Position numbers and translations under genes: made by a program. A stretch of 64,000 nt of DNA. Source: Kibdelosporangium sp. MJ126-NF4. Lineage in GTDB: Bacteria > Actinomycetota > Actinomycetes > Mycobacteriales > Pseudonocardiaceae. Positions 26,855 to 36,100 of this stretch are shown here, in pieces. The stretch spans positions 682,001-746,000 of the forward strand of contig NZ_CDME01000002.1 of assembly GCF_000826545.1 (NCBI RefSeq). Direction: 5' to 3'. The notes beneath the pieces are model-generated. The model was given only the letters and a program-made list of their open reading frames with translations. It did not search any database and was not told the DNA's origin. Every line of letters begins with the position of its first letter. Positions within the stretch are counted from its first letter, which is position 1.

Positions 26855-27207
26855 GGCAGTGTTTCGAAGTCATGGCCACTCGTTGATCGCGGCGACGGTC
26901 ACCGTGGCCTCGTAGCGAACCGCGAGTTTGTCGTATCTGGTAGCCACGGCGCGGTTGCGCTTCAGGCGATTGATGCCGCATTCCACAGCATGGCGTTGTT
27001 TGTAGACCTCCGGGTCGAAGGCTGGGGGCCGACCACCGACTCGGCCCTTGGCCTTGCGGTGGCGCACCTGATCAGCCTTCTGCGGGATCGTGCATCGAAT
27101 ACCGCGATCCCGCAGATAGCCGCGGTTGGCCCGAGAACCGTACGCTTGTCCGCCAACACCCGGTCTGGACGGGTACGTGGCCTGCCGGACCCGGGGCCGA
27201 GACACCT
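26855..27207 (-). mobile_element. IS5-type transposase remnant (C-terminal part) with one terminal repeat
   Basis: The minus strand encodes the IS5-type C-terminus ([40 protein letters not shown]). A one-base deletion near 27150 separates the frame with [13 protein letters not shown] from the frame with [16 protein letters not shown]. The outer end is GGCAGTGTTTCGAAGTC (26855-26871), overlapping the stop codon. The N-terminal half and other end are absent; the remnant abuts the terpene synthase fragment at about 27207. Confidence 0.82.
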
Positions 27208-27966
27208 ATCCGACCCCGTGGGGTGGCGCAACGGTACGTCGACGGTGTGGCGCAGTGGCTGCGCGCCATGGTGCGCGTCCACAGTGAACACCGCGCCCCC
27301 AGCGGCGACCGCCCGCCGGAGCAGCGGCTGCGAACCGATCTCAGCTTCACCGACATCGTCGAGTTCCGGCTGGCCAACGGTGGGATCCTGTTCACCGCGT
27401 CCCTGCTGGAAGGACTGTGCGACTTCAACCTGGAACCGGTCTGGCACCAACTGGAAGACCTCTGGCGACTGGTCTTCGGGGCGCTCATCTTGCTCAACGA
27501 CATCTATTCCTTCCGTCGCGAGTACTACGCGGGCGAGACCACCAATGCCGTGTACTGCCTGCACGTCAACGACGGCATGCGCTTCCAGGAGGCGGTCGAC
27601 TACCTGGCCACCTTCGTCAACGGCCGGGTCCACCGATTCCAGGCCGAGTGGCCACACAGACTGCGACAGTTCCCGCCCGAGGCGCGACGAACTGACCCGC
27701 TACTTCCACGCGATCGAACTCATGATCGCCGGGAACGTGTACATGCAACGGACCGCCCCCGATACCACGGATTCGAACCAGCCGAGCCCCTCCCGTTCGT
27801 GCTGCTGGTCATGGACCCCGCCCGGACCGTCGTTCCCCCGCACCCGGCCCGCACCTTCCCGACAGCGGCGAACGATGTCGCGGTCGAATCGAGGTCATCT
27901 GACACTCGTGCGTTGGTCAGTCATCAACGACATTCAATCATTGGAGAGTGGGATAGTCGCGGGTGA
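27208..27966 (+). pseudogene. Class I terpene synthase, 5'-truncated and frameshifted
   Basis: The surviving part is the C-terminal half of a bacterial terpene cyclase: RYVDGVAQWLRAM, the metal-binding NSE-type motif NDIYSFRREYYAGE, and downstream helices. The N-terminal half with the Asp-rich motif is missing, cut at the IS5-type remnant. Two compensating frameshifts occur near 27685 and 27760: the segment DELTRYFHAIELMIAGNVYM is in another frame, then PRYHGFEPAE returns. It cannot make an active enzyme. Confidence 0.82.
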
Positions 27967-28217
27967 TTCCGCCTGGCCGTTATGCCAGGATCTGCGGGCG
28001 AGGAAAAATGACGTACCACAAAGAGGGGCAGTCAATCGCCGACACCAGAGAATGGTTCATTTCTTAGTCCGTATTGTCGGTACGTTGCGTTTTCCAGATG
28101 TTGTGACGCGGTTCACATTCCTCAAGTGTTGTGGCCATTTCTGATGGCTTCACTGGTGCGGCCAATCGAGCCGGGGCCCCCGGTTCGACCATGGAACCGG
28201 AAGGAGAAGGATTAGCC

Positions 28218-29369
28218 GTGGAGCGTCGTGCTTTTCTGCGCACTGCCGTGGTCGGTGCGGGATCGGTGGCTTTAGGGTTCACGATGACGCGGGAGTCGCT
28301 GGCCTATCCGGCGCAGACTGGTCCCAGCCCGTATGGGAATCTGCTGCCGGCTGACGCGAATGGGATCATGCTGCCGCAGGGCTTCACCAGCCGGGTGATC
28401 GCCCGCTCAAGCCAGACGGTGTCGGGCACCAGTTACACCTGGCACGGCGCCCCGGACGGCGGCGCCTGCTATGCCAACGGCACCGGGTGGATCTACGTGT
28501 CCAACGCCGAACTCGGCAGCGGCGCCGGTGGGGTGAGCGCCGTCCGCCTGGACAGCAACGCCAACATCACCGGCGCCTACAGCATCCTGTCGGGCACCAA
28601 CCGCAACTGTGCCGGTGGGACAACCCCCTGGAACACATGGCTGTCCTGCGAGGAGGTGGACCGCGGCTACGTCTACGAGACTGACCCGTTCGGGGTGAAC
28701 CCCGCCGTGCGACGGGACGCGATGGGCCGGTTCAAGCACGAGGCCGCCGCCGCGGACCCCGACCGACAGGTCATCTACCTGACCGAGGACGAATCCGATG
28801 GCGGGTTCTACCGGTTCGTGCCCACCACGTGGAGCAATTTGTCCGCGGGCACCCTGCAGGTGCTCAAGGAATCCGGCGGGGTGCTGTCCTGGGCGAACGT
28901 TCCCGACCCGGACGGTAGCCCCACCCGTACCCGCAAGCAGGTCTCGGGCATGAAGGTGTTCAACGGCGGCGAGGGCGCCTACTACCGCAACGGTACGTGC
29001 TTTTTCACCACCAAGGGTGACAACCGGGTGTGGGCCTACAACGCGGTCAACAACACCATCGCGATAGCCTACGACGACAACCTGACCTCCAACCCGCCGT
29101 TGACCGGGGTGGACAACATCACCGGCGCGACCGTGGGTGACCTTTACGTCGCCGAGGACGGCGGCAACATGGAGATCTGCATCATCACCCCGGACGACAT
29201 CGTGGCCCCGTTCCTGCGAATCACCGGTCAATCTTCGTCCGAGATCGCCGGTCCGGCGTTCAACCCCGCGGGTAATCGGCTGTACTTCTCCTCACAGCGC
29301 GGCACAAGCGGATCCAGCAGCGGTGGCATCACTTACGAGGTGACCGGTCCGTTCCGCACCGCACTCTGA
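28218..29369 (+). CDS. PhoX-like (DUF839-type) secreted protein with Tat signal
   Basis: The N-terminus ERRAFLRTAVVGAGSVALGF is a twin-arginine signal, so the folded protein is exported. The mature part resembles the beta-propeller of PhoX-type phosphatases/DUF839 proteins: TWLSCEEVDRGYVYETD, HEAAAADPDRQVIYLTEDES and DNITGATVGDLYVAEDGGN. I chose GTG 28218 with AAGGAGAAGG eight bases upstream; the frame is open 29 codons farther but lacks a start site. Phosphatase activity needs specific metal ligands that I did not verify. At 383 residues it is shorter than classical PhoX. Confidence 0.8.
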   Translation: MERRAFLRTAVVGAGSVALGFTMTRESLAYPAQTGPSPYGNLLPADANGIMLPQGFTSRVIARSSQTVSGTSYTWHGAPDGGACYANGTGWIYVSNAELGSGAGGVSAVRLDSNANITGAYSILSGTNRNCAGGTTPWNTWLSCEEVDRGYVYETDPFGVNPAVRRDAMGRFKHEAAAADPDRQVIYLTEDESDGGFYRFVPTTWSNLSAGTLQVLKESGGVLSWANVPDPDGSPTRTRKQVSGMKVFNGGEGAYYRNGTCFFTTKGDNRVWAYNAVNNTIAIAYDDNLTSNPPLTGVDNITGATVGDLYVAEDGGNMEICIITPDDIVAPFLRITGQSSSEIAGPAFNPAGNRLYFSSQRGTSGSSSGGITYEVTGPFRTAL

Positions 29370-29509
29370 CCTCTGTTCTGGTTTCACTCCAGTTCCCGGT
29401 GCCCGTCCCCTCGGGGTTTTCGGCCCGTCCGGCAGCGGTAAGGCCGTAAGCCGCAGCCCAGCGCAGGACTGCTCGGCTCCCAGACGGCGACGGGCGCCGA
29501 CACTGTCGC

Positions 29510-30466
29510 TCAGAATGTGGCGATCGGGTTGACCGGGCTGCCGGACGTACCGGCGAAGCGGACCGGCGCGACTGCGAGGTGGAAGTCCCACTGGCCGAGC
29601 TCGGCAGCCGTCGTCGCGCACACCTCCAAGTCGCAATTGTCGAGCATCCACAGACCCATCGCGACGAGGCTCACGGCGTGCACCGGCATCAACACGTCTT
29701 CATACCCCGACGGCTGAACGTCCTGAGGAGTGTCGGCGCCGATCAGCGCGACCTCCCGTTCATGCAGCCACGGCAGGCAGGAGGCGTGCCAGCCGGCCTG
29801 CGTGACACCGCTCGACGCACCGGCCTCGTGCCGGACGCGGCCATAGCCGGTCCGCAGGAGTACCGCATCGCCGGATCGCACCCGCACACCCTGGCGACGC
29901 TCGGCCTCCTCGAGATCTTCGGGAAAAACACCTTCCCCCGGTTCCAGCCACGGCACATCGCGGACCTTCGCGATGTCGAGCAGGACACCACGCGTGATGA
30001 TCCCGTTCGCCGCCGCCGTGACGGCCGCCCACGCCGATCCCGTTGCGGCGTCGACCAACGAGTGCGACCGCCCGTTGTATGTCGCGCCGTCCCAGAAGAT
30101 GTGGCACGGCGAGTCGATGTGGGTGATGGTGTTGCCGTGGAACATGATGCCGAGCCGCTCGTTCGAAAAACCCCAGCGCCGGTCGTTGCGGAATCCGGGC
30201 ACCGGCATGTTCTCGGCACCCGGCATGTCGGCGGCGCACGGGCACGTCGTCGTCGACCGCTCCATGTCTTCCGGCACGGCAACTTCCCATGCGCACGACA
30301 CGCTCCTGCCGTGGCGCACGGCCCGCGCCGCCGCCAGCCGGACGTCATCGGTGATGTGGTTCAGAGTGCCGAGCTCGTCGTCGTCGCCCCACCGTCCCCA
30401 GTTCGACAGCGTGTTGAAGTAGGCGAGCACGTCGTCCTGTGTGGGTATCGGTCGCCCTGCCGTCAT
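29510..30466 (-). CDS. Cyclase-family metal-dependent hydrolase (kynurenine formamidase-like fold)
   Basis: The metal-binding motif HGNTITHIDSPCH corresponds to the HxGTHxDxPxH signature of this family, which hydrolyses amide or ester bonds of aromatic or other small compounds. At about 318 residues it is the longer type, with the WGDDDELGTLNHIT start seen in many actinobacterial homologues. I chose ATG 30466, with GGAGGAG 11 bases upstream; the longer open frame lacks a site. It is convergent with the PhoX-like gene and is followed upstream by a dead aldehyde dehydrogenase, so the original pathway context has been lost. Confidence 0.82.
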   Translation of the reverse strand: MTAGRPIPTQDDVLAYFNTLSNWGRWGDDDELGTLNHITDDVRLAAARAVRHGRSVSCAWEVAVPEDMERSTTTCPCAADMPGAENMPVPGFRNDRRWGFSNERLGIMFHGNTITHIDSPCHIFWDGATYNGRSHSLVDAATGSAWAAVTAAANGIITRGVLLDIAKVRDVPWLEPGEGVFPEDLEEAERRQGVRVRSGDAVLLRTGYGRVRHEAGASSGVTQAGWHASCLPWLHEREVALIGADTPQDVQPSGYEDVLMPVHAVSLVAMGLWMLDNCDLEVCATTAAELGQWDFHLAVAPVRFAGTSGSPVNPIATF

Positions 30467-30534
30467 CCCAGTATCTACTCCTCCGGTCACACGGTCGGAG
30501 CCACCAAGGCCCGCCAAGCGCATCCAACACCCTC

Positions 30535-30885
30535 TCACAGCTTGATCGCGACGGCCTTCGTCTCCAGGAACGCCTCGATGCCCTCGGCGCCGCCTTCCCG
30601 TTCCTGCCCGCTGTTGTACATGCCGCCGAACGGCAACTCCGAGCGGACGGCGTCGGGTCGTTCAGACCTATGACGCCGAAGTGCAACTGCTCCATCGCGG
30701 TCCAGAGCCTGGTCAGATCCTTGCCGAAGACGTACGCGGCCAGGCCGTAGTCGGTCGCGTTGGCCCGGCGCACCGCCTCATCGTCGGTGTCGAACGTGTA
30801 CACCGGCAGGACCGGGCCGAAGGTCTCCTCGCGGCTGACGAGCATGTCGTTCCGCACTCCGGTGAGGACAGTGGGCTGCCTTTGT
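30535..30885 (-). pseudogene. C-terminal remnant of an NAD(P)-aldehyde dehydrogenase
   Basis: The minus strand carries PTVLTGVRNDMLVSREETFG, then the typical [20 protein letters not shown], and in a second frame [20 protein letters not shown] and [11 protein letters not shown]. These are the last 110 or so residues of a succinate-semialdehyde-type dehydrogenase. The catalytic cysteine region is missing and a frameshift lies near 30640. The upstream break coincides with the start of a 22-bp repeat array. Confidence 0.82.
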
Positions 30886-30902
30886 AGTTTCAGGGTTCCC
30901 CA

Positions 30903-30990
30903 CCCCGCCGTGCCCTCCATTCCAGCACCCCGTGTCCTCCATTGCGGCACCTCGAGTTGCGCGTTGGGGCACCTCGTCGCGCACGTTGCG
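30903..30990 (-). repeat. 22-bp repeat array, four units, minus orientation
   Basis: Read on the minus strand, four 22-bp units follow without spacers: 30969-30990, 30947-30968, 30925-30946 and 30903-30924. The best unit is CGCAATGGAGG followed by ACACGGGGTGC. Units share AAcg/AATG near the start and GGTGC at the end. The orientation is opposite to the array at 31072. Confidence 0.7.
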
Positions 30991-31071
30991 GTGGGACTGT
31001 CCCGGTCTCGTTCATATCCGGTTTGCTCCCTGCGGCGGGCAGAGGTCGACCTTCGGGCGGCATGGCGATGC

Positions 31072-31137
31072 CGGAATGTGCGGGACGTGGTGTCGGAATG
31101 TGCAACACGGGGTGCCGGGATGGTGGACACGGCGGAT
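31072..31137 (+). repeat. 22-bp repeat array, three units, plus orientation
   Basis: Three adjacent 22-bp units (31072-31093, 31094-31115, 31116-31137) have the pattern CGGAATGTGC followed by ACACGGGGTGC with substitutions. They are the same family as the minus-strand array 81 bp to the left, so the two arrays face each other as a large imperfect inverted repeat. No coding sense is apparent. Confidence 0.72.
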
Positions 31138-31262
31138 TTCTCATCCCCGCGACCGCGCCACCCCCGAAGTCCAGCCGCGGCAACGCTGGAATCGAAATCG
31201 CGCGTTCGGGCCGTGACGCGACCATCACCGAAATACCAGGAGTCTGGTCGGTCAGCGCTAGA

Positions 31263-32573
31263 TCAGGTTGGAGCGAGGGCGGCGAGCGTGGACTCCAGAT
31301 CACGCAGGCCCGCATGCGGAGCGTTGACCAGGACGGCCATGTTGCCCGGTGGGTGGGCGTTGTCGTACATGAGTTGGTGCGACCGTCCCACGTCGGTCAG
31401 GTCGCCGCACCGCGACAGGCACGGGTCCAACCGGCCAGAGCCGACCAGTTCGGTCACCTCGCGGCACTCGCGCGAGTTGGCGTAGTGCGAGCCCTGCAGC
31501 CGCTTCTGGCGCATCCACAGGTGCCGCAGGTCGAGGTCGGCGTTGTAACCGCTGGTGCCGCCGCAGATCACCACCATGCCGCCCGAGTCGCACACGTACA
31601 TCGAGGTGGGAATACTGTCCTGGCCGCTGTGTTCCAACACGATGCGCGGCGACCGGCGTTCGCCGAGGATTTCCCAGATACGGCGGCCGAAGCCGCGTGC
31701 GCCGTGCGTCCACCGTGCCATTGCCTCGTCGTCGACCACGTCGGGCAACCTGCCCCAGTGGTCGAACTGCTTGCGGTTGATGACGCCCTCGGCGCCCAAT
31801 CGCAGGCAGTGCTCGGCGCGGGACTCGTCGGAGATGACCGCGATCGGGATCCCGCCGTACAGCCGGACGATCTGGATGGCCATGGAGCCGAGCCCGCCCG
31901 AGCCGCCCCAGATCAGCACCGGGTCGCCGGGGCGCACGGTGTGCGGTGGCCAGCCGAGCAACTGCCGGTACGCCGTGGCGCCGGTCAGCATGAAGCAGGC
32001 TGCTTCCTCCCACGTGAGGTTCGCCGGCTTGGGATGGCACTGGTATTCGTCGACGACCGTGAACTGCGCGAAGGAGCCATAGTTGTTCTCGTAGCCCCAC
32101 ACGGCTTGCGTCGTGGACTGGATGGGGTCGGCGCCCAGTCTGATGTCGGTGGCCGTTTCGTCCCACTGCATCCCGGACAGGACGACCTCGGATCCCACCT
32201 GGACATCGTGCACGCCTTCGCCGACCGCCCACACCACGCCGGAGCCTTCCGAACCGCCGATGTGGAAACCGCTCGGATCACCGGCTTTCGAGCGTGCGGC
32301 GATAACATCCAGTGGTGCGCCGAGCGCGGACCAGACGTTGTTGTAGTTGATCCCGGCCGCCATCACGAGCACCAGCGCCTGACCGCGGCGCAGTTCCGGC
32401 ACCGGTAGCCGTTCGATCTCGAACGCGCCGGCCGGCGGACCGTAGCGCTCGGGCCGGATCACCGAGGCGTACATCTGCTCGGGCACGCTGCCCATCGGTG
32501 GGATCTCGCCTAATTCGTACCACGGCTTCACGATCGACGGCATCCTTTCCAGCAACCCGCGTTCGCCGAACAC
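31263..32573 (-). CDS. ccr: Crotonyl-CoA carboxylase/reductase
   Basis: The enzyme reductively carboxylates 2-enoyl-CoAs with NADPH and CO2 to give ethylmalonyl-CoA or larger alkylmalonyl-CoA extender units. The family is clear from YELGEIPPMGSVPEQMYA, the cofactor-binding stretch LIWGGSGGLGSMAIQIVRLY, FDHWGRLPDV, ERRSPRIVLEHSG and LDLRHLWMRQKRLQGSHYAN. At 436 residues it is about normal. The start is uncertain: GTG 32573, ATG 32543 and GTG 32531 are all possible and none has an ideal site. It is divergent from the PKS genes, a typical place for an extender-supply gene. Confidence 0.92.
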   Translation of the reverse strand: MFGERGLLERMPSIVKPWYELGEIPPMGSVPEQMYASVIRPERYGPPAGAFEIERLPVPELRRGQALVLVMAAGINYNNVWSALGAPLDVIAARSKAGDPSGFHIGGSEGSGVVWAVGEGVHDVQVGSEVVLSGMQWDETATDIRLGADPIQSTTQAVWGYENNYGSFAQFTVVDEYQCHPKPANLTWEEAACFMLTGATAYRQLLGWPPHTVRPGDPVLIWGGSGGLGSMAIQIVRLYGGIPIAVISDESRAEHCLRLGAEGVINRKQFDHWGRLPDVVDDEAMARWTHGARGFGRRIWEILGERRSPRIVLEHSGQDSIPTSMYVCDSGGMVVICGGTSGYNADLDLRHLWMRQKRLQGSHYANSRECREVTELVGSGRLDPCLSRCGDLTDVGRSHQLMYDNAHPPGNMAVLVNAPHAGLRDLESTLAALAPT

Positions 32574-33107
32574 GGCAAAGGTCAGTCAGGGCGCACAGCT
32601 CACCCACGCCTGACCGTCAGCCAGCGACGCGGTCGGCACACCGTCCGCATGGGTCAGAGCACGGCTGGGGCGATCAGTGGTGGTCGCCGACCGTGCGAGT
32701 GCGATTCGCTGTCGTTGCCCGGAAACGTCTTCGGACTCCGAGCGGTGGCGAAGATCCCAGTTAAGGTCTCAAGGTACGCGCCATCGCGCAAGGTCCCCCA
32801 GTTGAGTCACATCGAACCCGGTATGTCAGCGATGCTAAGAGCGTTCGCGGAACCCTGTCAACAAAGCCGGCGTGCTGTCCAACGTTTTGGCCTCGATGAA
32901 AGGTTCCCGCGAACCCGCCGGAAGAAACCATCCACTATGGATCAATGGAGCACTGCGTTCGAGGTCAGCGCCCGAGTGGCGGACGGTTGTGCGGGTCTGT
33001 CACGACTATCGCCCGATCGGGTGATTTGCAAACTGATCATCGAGATAGCAGTGTGGAGGGCGGGTGGTACGCCTTCCGGGTACAGACGTTCACTACTGGG
33101 GGATCGT
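32574..33107. promoter_or_regulatory. Divergent control region between ccr and the PKS genes, with two GTTC/GAAC palindromes
   Basis: No gene is supported here. GTTCGCGGAAC (32843-32853) and GTTCCCGCGAAC (32903-32914) are short palindromes with the same GTTC and GAAC arms, starting exactly 60 bp apart. This spacing of about six helical turns fits a dimeric regulator binding two sites on one face. The promoters of the PKS operon and of ccr must lie here. Confidence 0.45.
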
Positions 33108-33182
33108 ATGAAGACTGTGTTGGTGCTACCTGAGCTGTTAGACAGCGAGGTCATGAGCTGGCAGTCTGTACTGTCGTTGTGA
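33108..33182 (+). CDS. 24-codon leader ORF coupled to the first PKS gene
   Basis: ATG 33108 is preceded by a strong site (GGGGGATCGT), and the frame runs [15 protein letters not shown] and on to a stop TGA at 33180-33182 that overlaps the PKS ATG as TGATG. The PKS start itself has no good ribosome binding site. This arrangement suggests a leader peptide that delivers ribosomes to the PKS by translational coupling. It could instead be chance, since it is short and of unknown family. Confidence 0.45.
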   Translation: MKTVLVLPELLDSEVMSWQSVLSL

Positions 33183-36100
33183 TGTCGCGGGAGCCGATCG
33201 CGGTCATCGGTTGTTCGTGCAGGTTGCCCATGGCTCCGAATGTCGGTGCCTTTTGGCGGCTACTCACAGATGGTGCCGATGCCGTAGGGGAAGTACCGGC
33301 CGAACGGGCCGACTTGGGACCCGAGCAGGGCAGAGCCGGGTTTCTCGACCGGGTGGACGAGTTCGACGCGGGCTTTTTTGGCATACCGCCAACTGAGGCC
33401 GTGGCGCTCGATCCGCGACAGCGCCTGACGCTGGAACTTGGCTGGGAGGCGCTCGAAGACGCCGCCATCGTCCCGGGTCGCCTGCGCGACACGCGAACCG
33501 GCGTGTTCATCGGAGCGACCGGTGACGACTACGCCACCATCGCGCACCGTCGTGGCCTTGACGGAATCACGACGTACAGCCTTACCGGACTCAACCGGGG
33601 CATGCTGGCCAACCGGTTGTCCTACACTCTCGGCCTGCGCGGGCCGAGTCTGACGGTGGACGCCGCCCAGTCGTCTTCCCTGGTAGCAATTCATTTGGCA
33701 GTCGAAAGCCTGCGTGCTGGCGAGTCATCGGTCGCACTCGCCGGCGGAGTAAACCTCATTCTCGCACCGGACAGTACGGTTGCTGTCAGCCTTTTCGGCG
33801 GTCTGTCACCGGACAGTCGTTGTCACACCTTCGATGCGCGGGCCAACGGCTATGTCCGCGGCGAGGGCGGCGCGATTGTCGTGCTGAAACGCCTTGCCGA
33901 CGCGGTCGCCGACGGTGATCCGGTGTACTGTGTGATCAGAGGCAGTGCGGTCGACAACGATGGTGGCGGGGAAAGCCTTACCTCTCCGGTGCGCGCGTCG
34001 CAGGAAGATGCAATTCGGCTTGCGTGCCGCGACTCGGGTGTGGAACCTGGCGAGGTTCAGTACGTAGAGCTGCACGGCACCGGAACCAGGGTCGGTGACC
34101 CGATCGAGGCCGCGGCGCTCGGTGCCGCGCTGGCAACCGTGCCCGGGCGGGAAGACCCGCTGCTGGTCGGTTCGGTCAAGACCAACATCGGCCACCTGGA
34201 AGGCGCGGCCGGGGTGGCCGGCCTGCTCAAGGCAGTGCTTTGCCTGCGGCATCGGCAGTTGGTCCCCAGCCTGAACTTCGCGCGACCGAACCCGGCTATC
34301 CCGATGGCCGACCTGAACCTGCGGGTTCAGCTGGATACGGAGCCGTGGCCGCGTCCTGACCGGCGGCTCGTGGCAGGCGTGAGCGCGTTCGGCATGGGCG
34401 GCACGAACTGCCACGTGGTCCTGTCTGATTGGGACAGTCAAAGCGATCCTCCGCCGCGTCGGCTCGGCGGGCCGGTGCCATGGCTGGTGTCCGCGAAAAC
34501 GCATGAGGCGCTGCGGGCGCAGGCGCGAGGCTTGGCCGACCTGGACGACACGGATGATCCGGTCGACATCGGATATTCGCTGGCCTACACCCGTTCGCTG
34601 TTCGACCAGCGCGCGGTCATCATCGGTGCCGATCACGACGCGCTGCGTGACGGCGCGCGGATGCTGGCTGACGGCGAGGCCGCTTCGAGCGTCGTGCGCG
34701 GGCCGGCGCTGCCCCGGCCGGTAACCGGGACCGTGTTCGTCTTCCCAGGTCAGGGTCCGCAGTGGACTGGGATGGCCGTCGACCTGATCGAGTCCTCCGA
34801 GGTGTTCACGGCCCGGATGACCGAGTGCGCGGCCGCGCTCGCCCCGTACGTCGACTGGGACCTGTTCGACGTGCTGCGCGACGAGCAGGCATTGGAACGT
34901 GTGGACGTGGTCCAGCCCACGTTGTGGGCGGTTATGGTCTCGCTGGCCGAACTATGGCGGTCACAAGGGGTTTCGCCGTCGGTGGTCGTTGGACACAGTC
35001 AGGGTGAGATCGCCGCGGCTTGCGTGGCCGGTGCGCTGTCATTGGCCGACGGGGCGCGCGTGGTCGCGCTGCGTGCCAGGGCGTTGCTGGAGCTGTCCGG
35101 TCGAGGCGGGCTGGTGGCGGTGCCGTTGCCGCCCGACCAAGTGCCGCTGGTTGAGGGACTCTCGGTGGCGGCGCTCAACGGTCCGAGTGCCACGGTCGTC
35201 GCCGGCGAACCCAGGGCACTGGACGAGATCTGTGCCCTGGTACCGGATGCCCGTCGTATCCCGGTCGACTACGCCTCGCATTCGGTGCAGGTCGAGACGA
35301 TCAGGGACCGGATGCTCGCCGACCTGACCCCGATCACCCCGAAGTCCTCGGACATCGCGTTCGTCTCGACCGTGACCGGCGAACGCGTTGATACCGCCGG
35401 ACTGGACGCGATGTACTGGTACCGCAGCCTCCGCCAGCCGGTCCAGTTCGAGCCGGTGGTCCGGCGACTGCTGGACCACGGTGTGTTCATCGAGGTCAGC
35501 CCGCATCCCGTGCTGACAATGGGAATTCAGCAGACGGCCGACAGCGCCAGGGCTGATGTACTGGTGCTGGGTACGCTGCGCCGAGGCGAGGGCGGCGCGG
35601 AACGGTTCCTCAAATCGTTGGCCGAGGCGCATGTTCACGGCGTGGCGGTTGATTGGGGCCCTGCGCTGTCCGGCGGCCGCAGGGTCGCGCTGCCGACGTA
35701 TGCTTTCCAGCGTCAACGTTACTGGCTGGGCAGCGCCGAGCCGGCGAGGCCGGTCGCCGACACCCGGGACTGCCTGGAGCTTGTGCGGTCAGAAGCCGCC
35801 GCTGTGCTTGGCCGCGGCCGGTCTGGTGACATCGTCGCCGAGCTCACCTTCCGTGACCTGGGTTTCGACTCGTTGCTCGCGATCGAACTGCGAAATCGGC
35901 TGGTGCGGGCGACTGGCGTCCGGCTGCCCAGCTCCGCGCTGTTCGACTATCCGACTCCGGCGGAGCTGGCCGGGTACCTCGCCGACGGCACACCGGAACC
36001 TCAGATCACCCCCGCTGCCACCACACCGGTCGACGAGCCGATTGCCATCGTGGCCATGAGCTGCCGGTATCCCGGTGGCGTCCGGTCACCGGAAGATCTG

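Noticed and set aside
30903..31137. CRISPR array
   Set aside because: The 22-bp units abut each other without unique spacers, vary in sequence and occur in both orientations; no cas gene is nearby.
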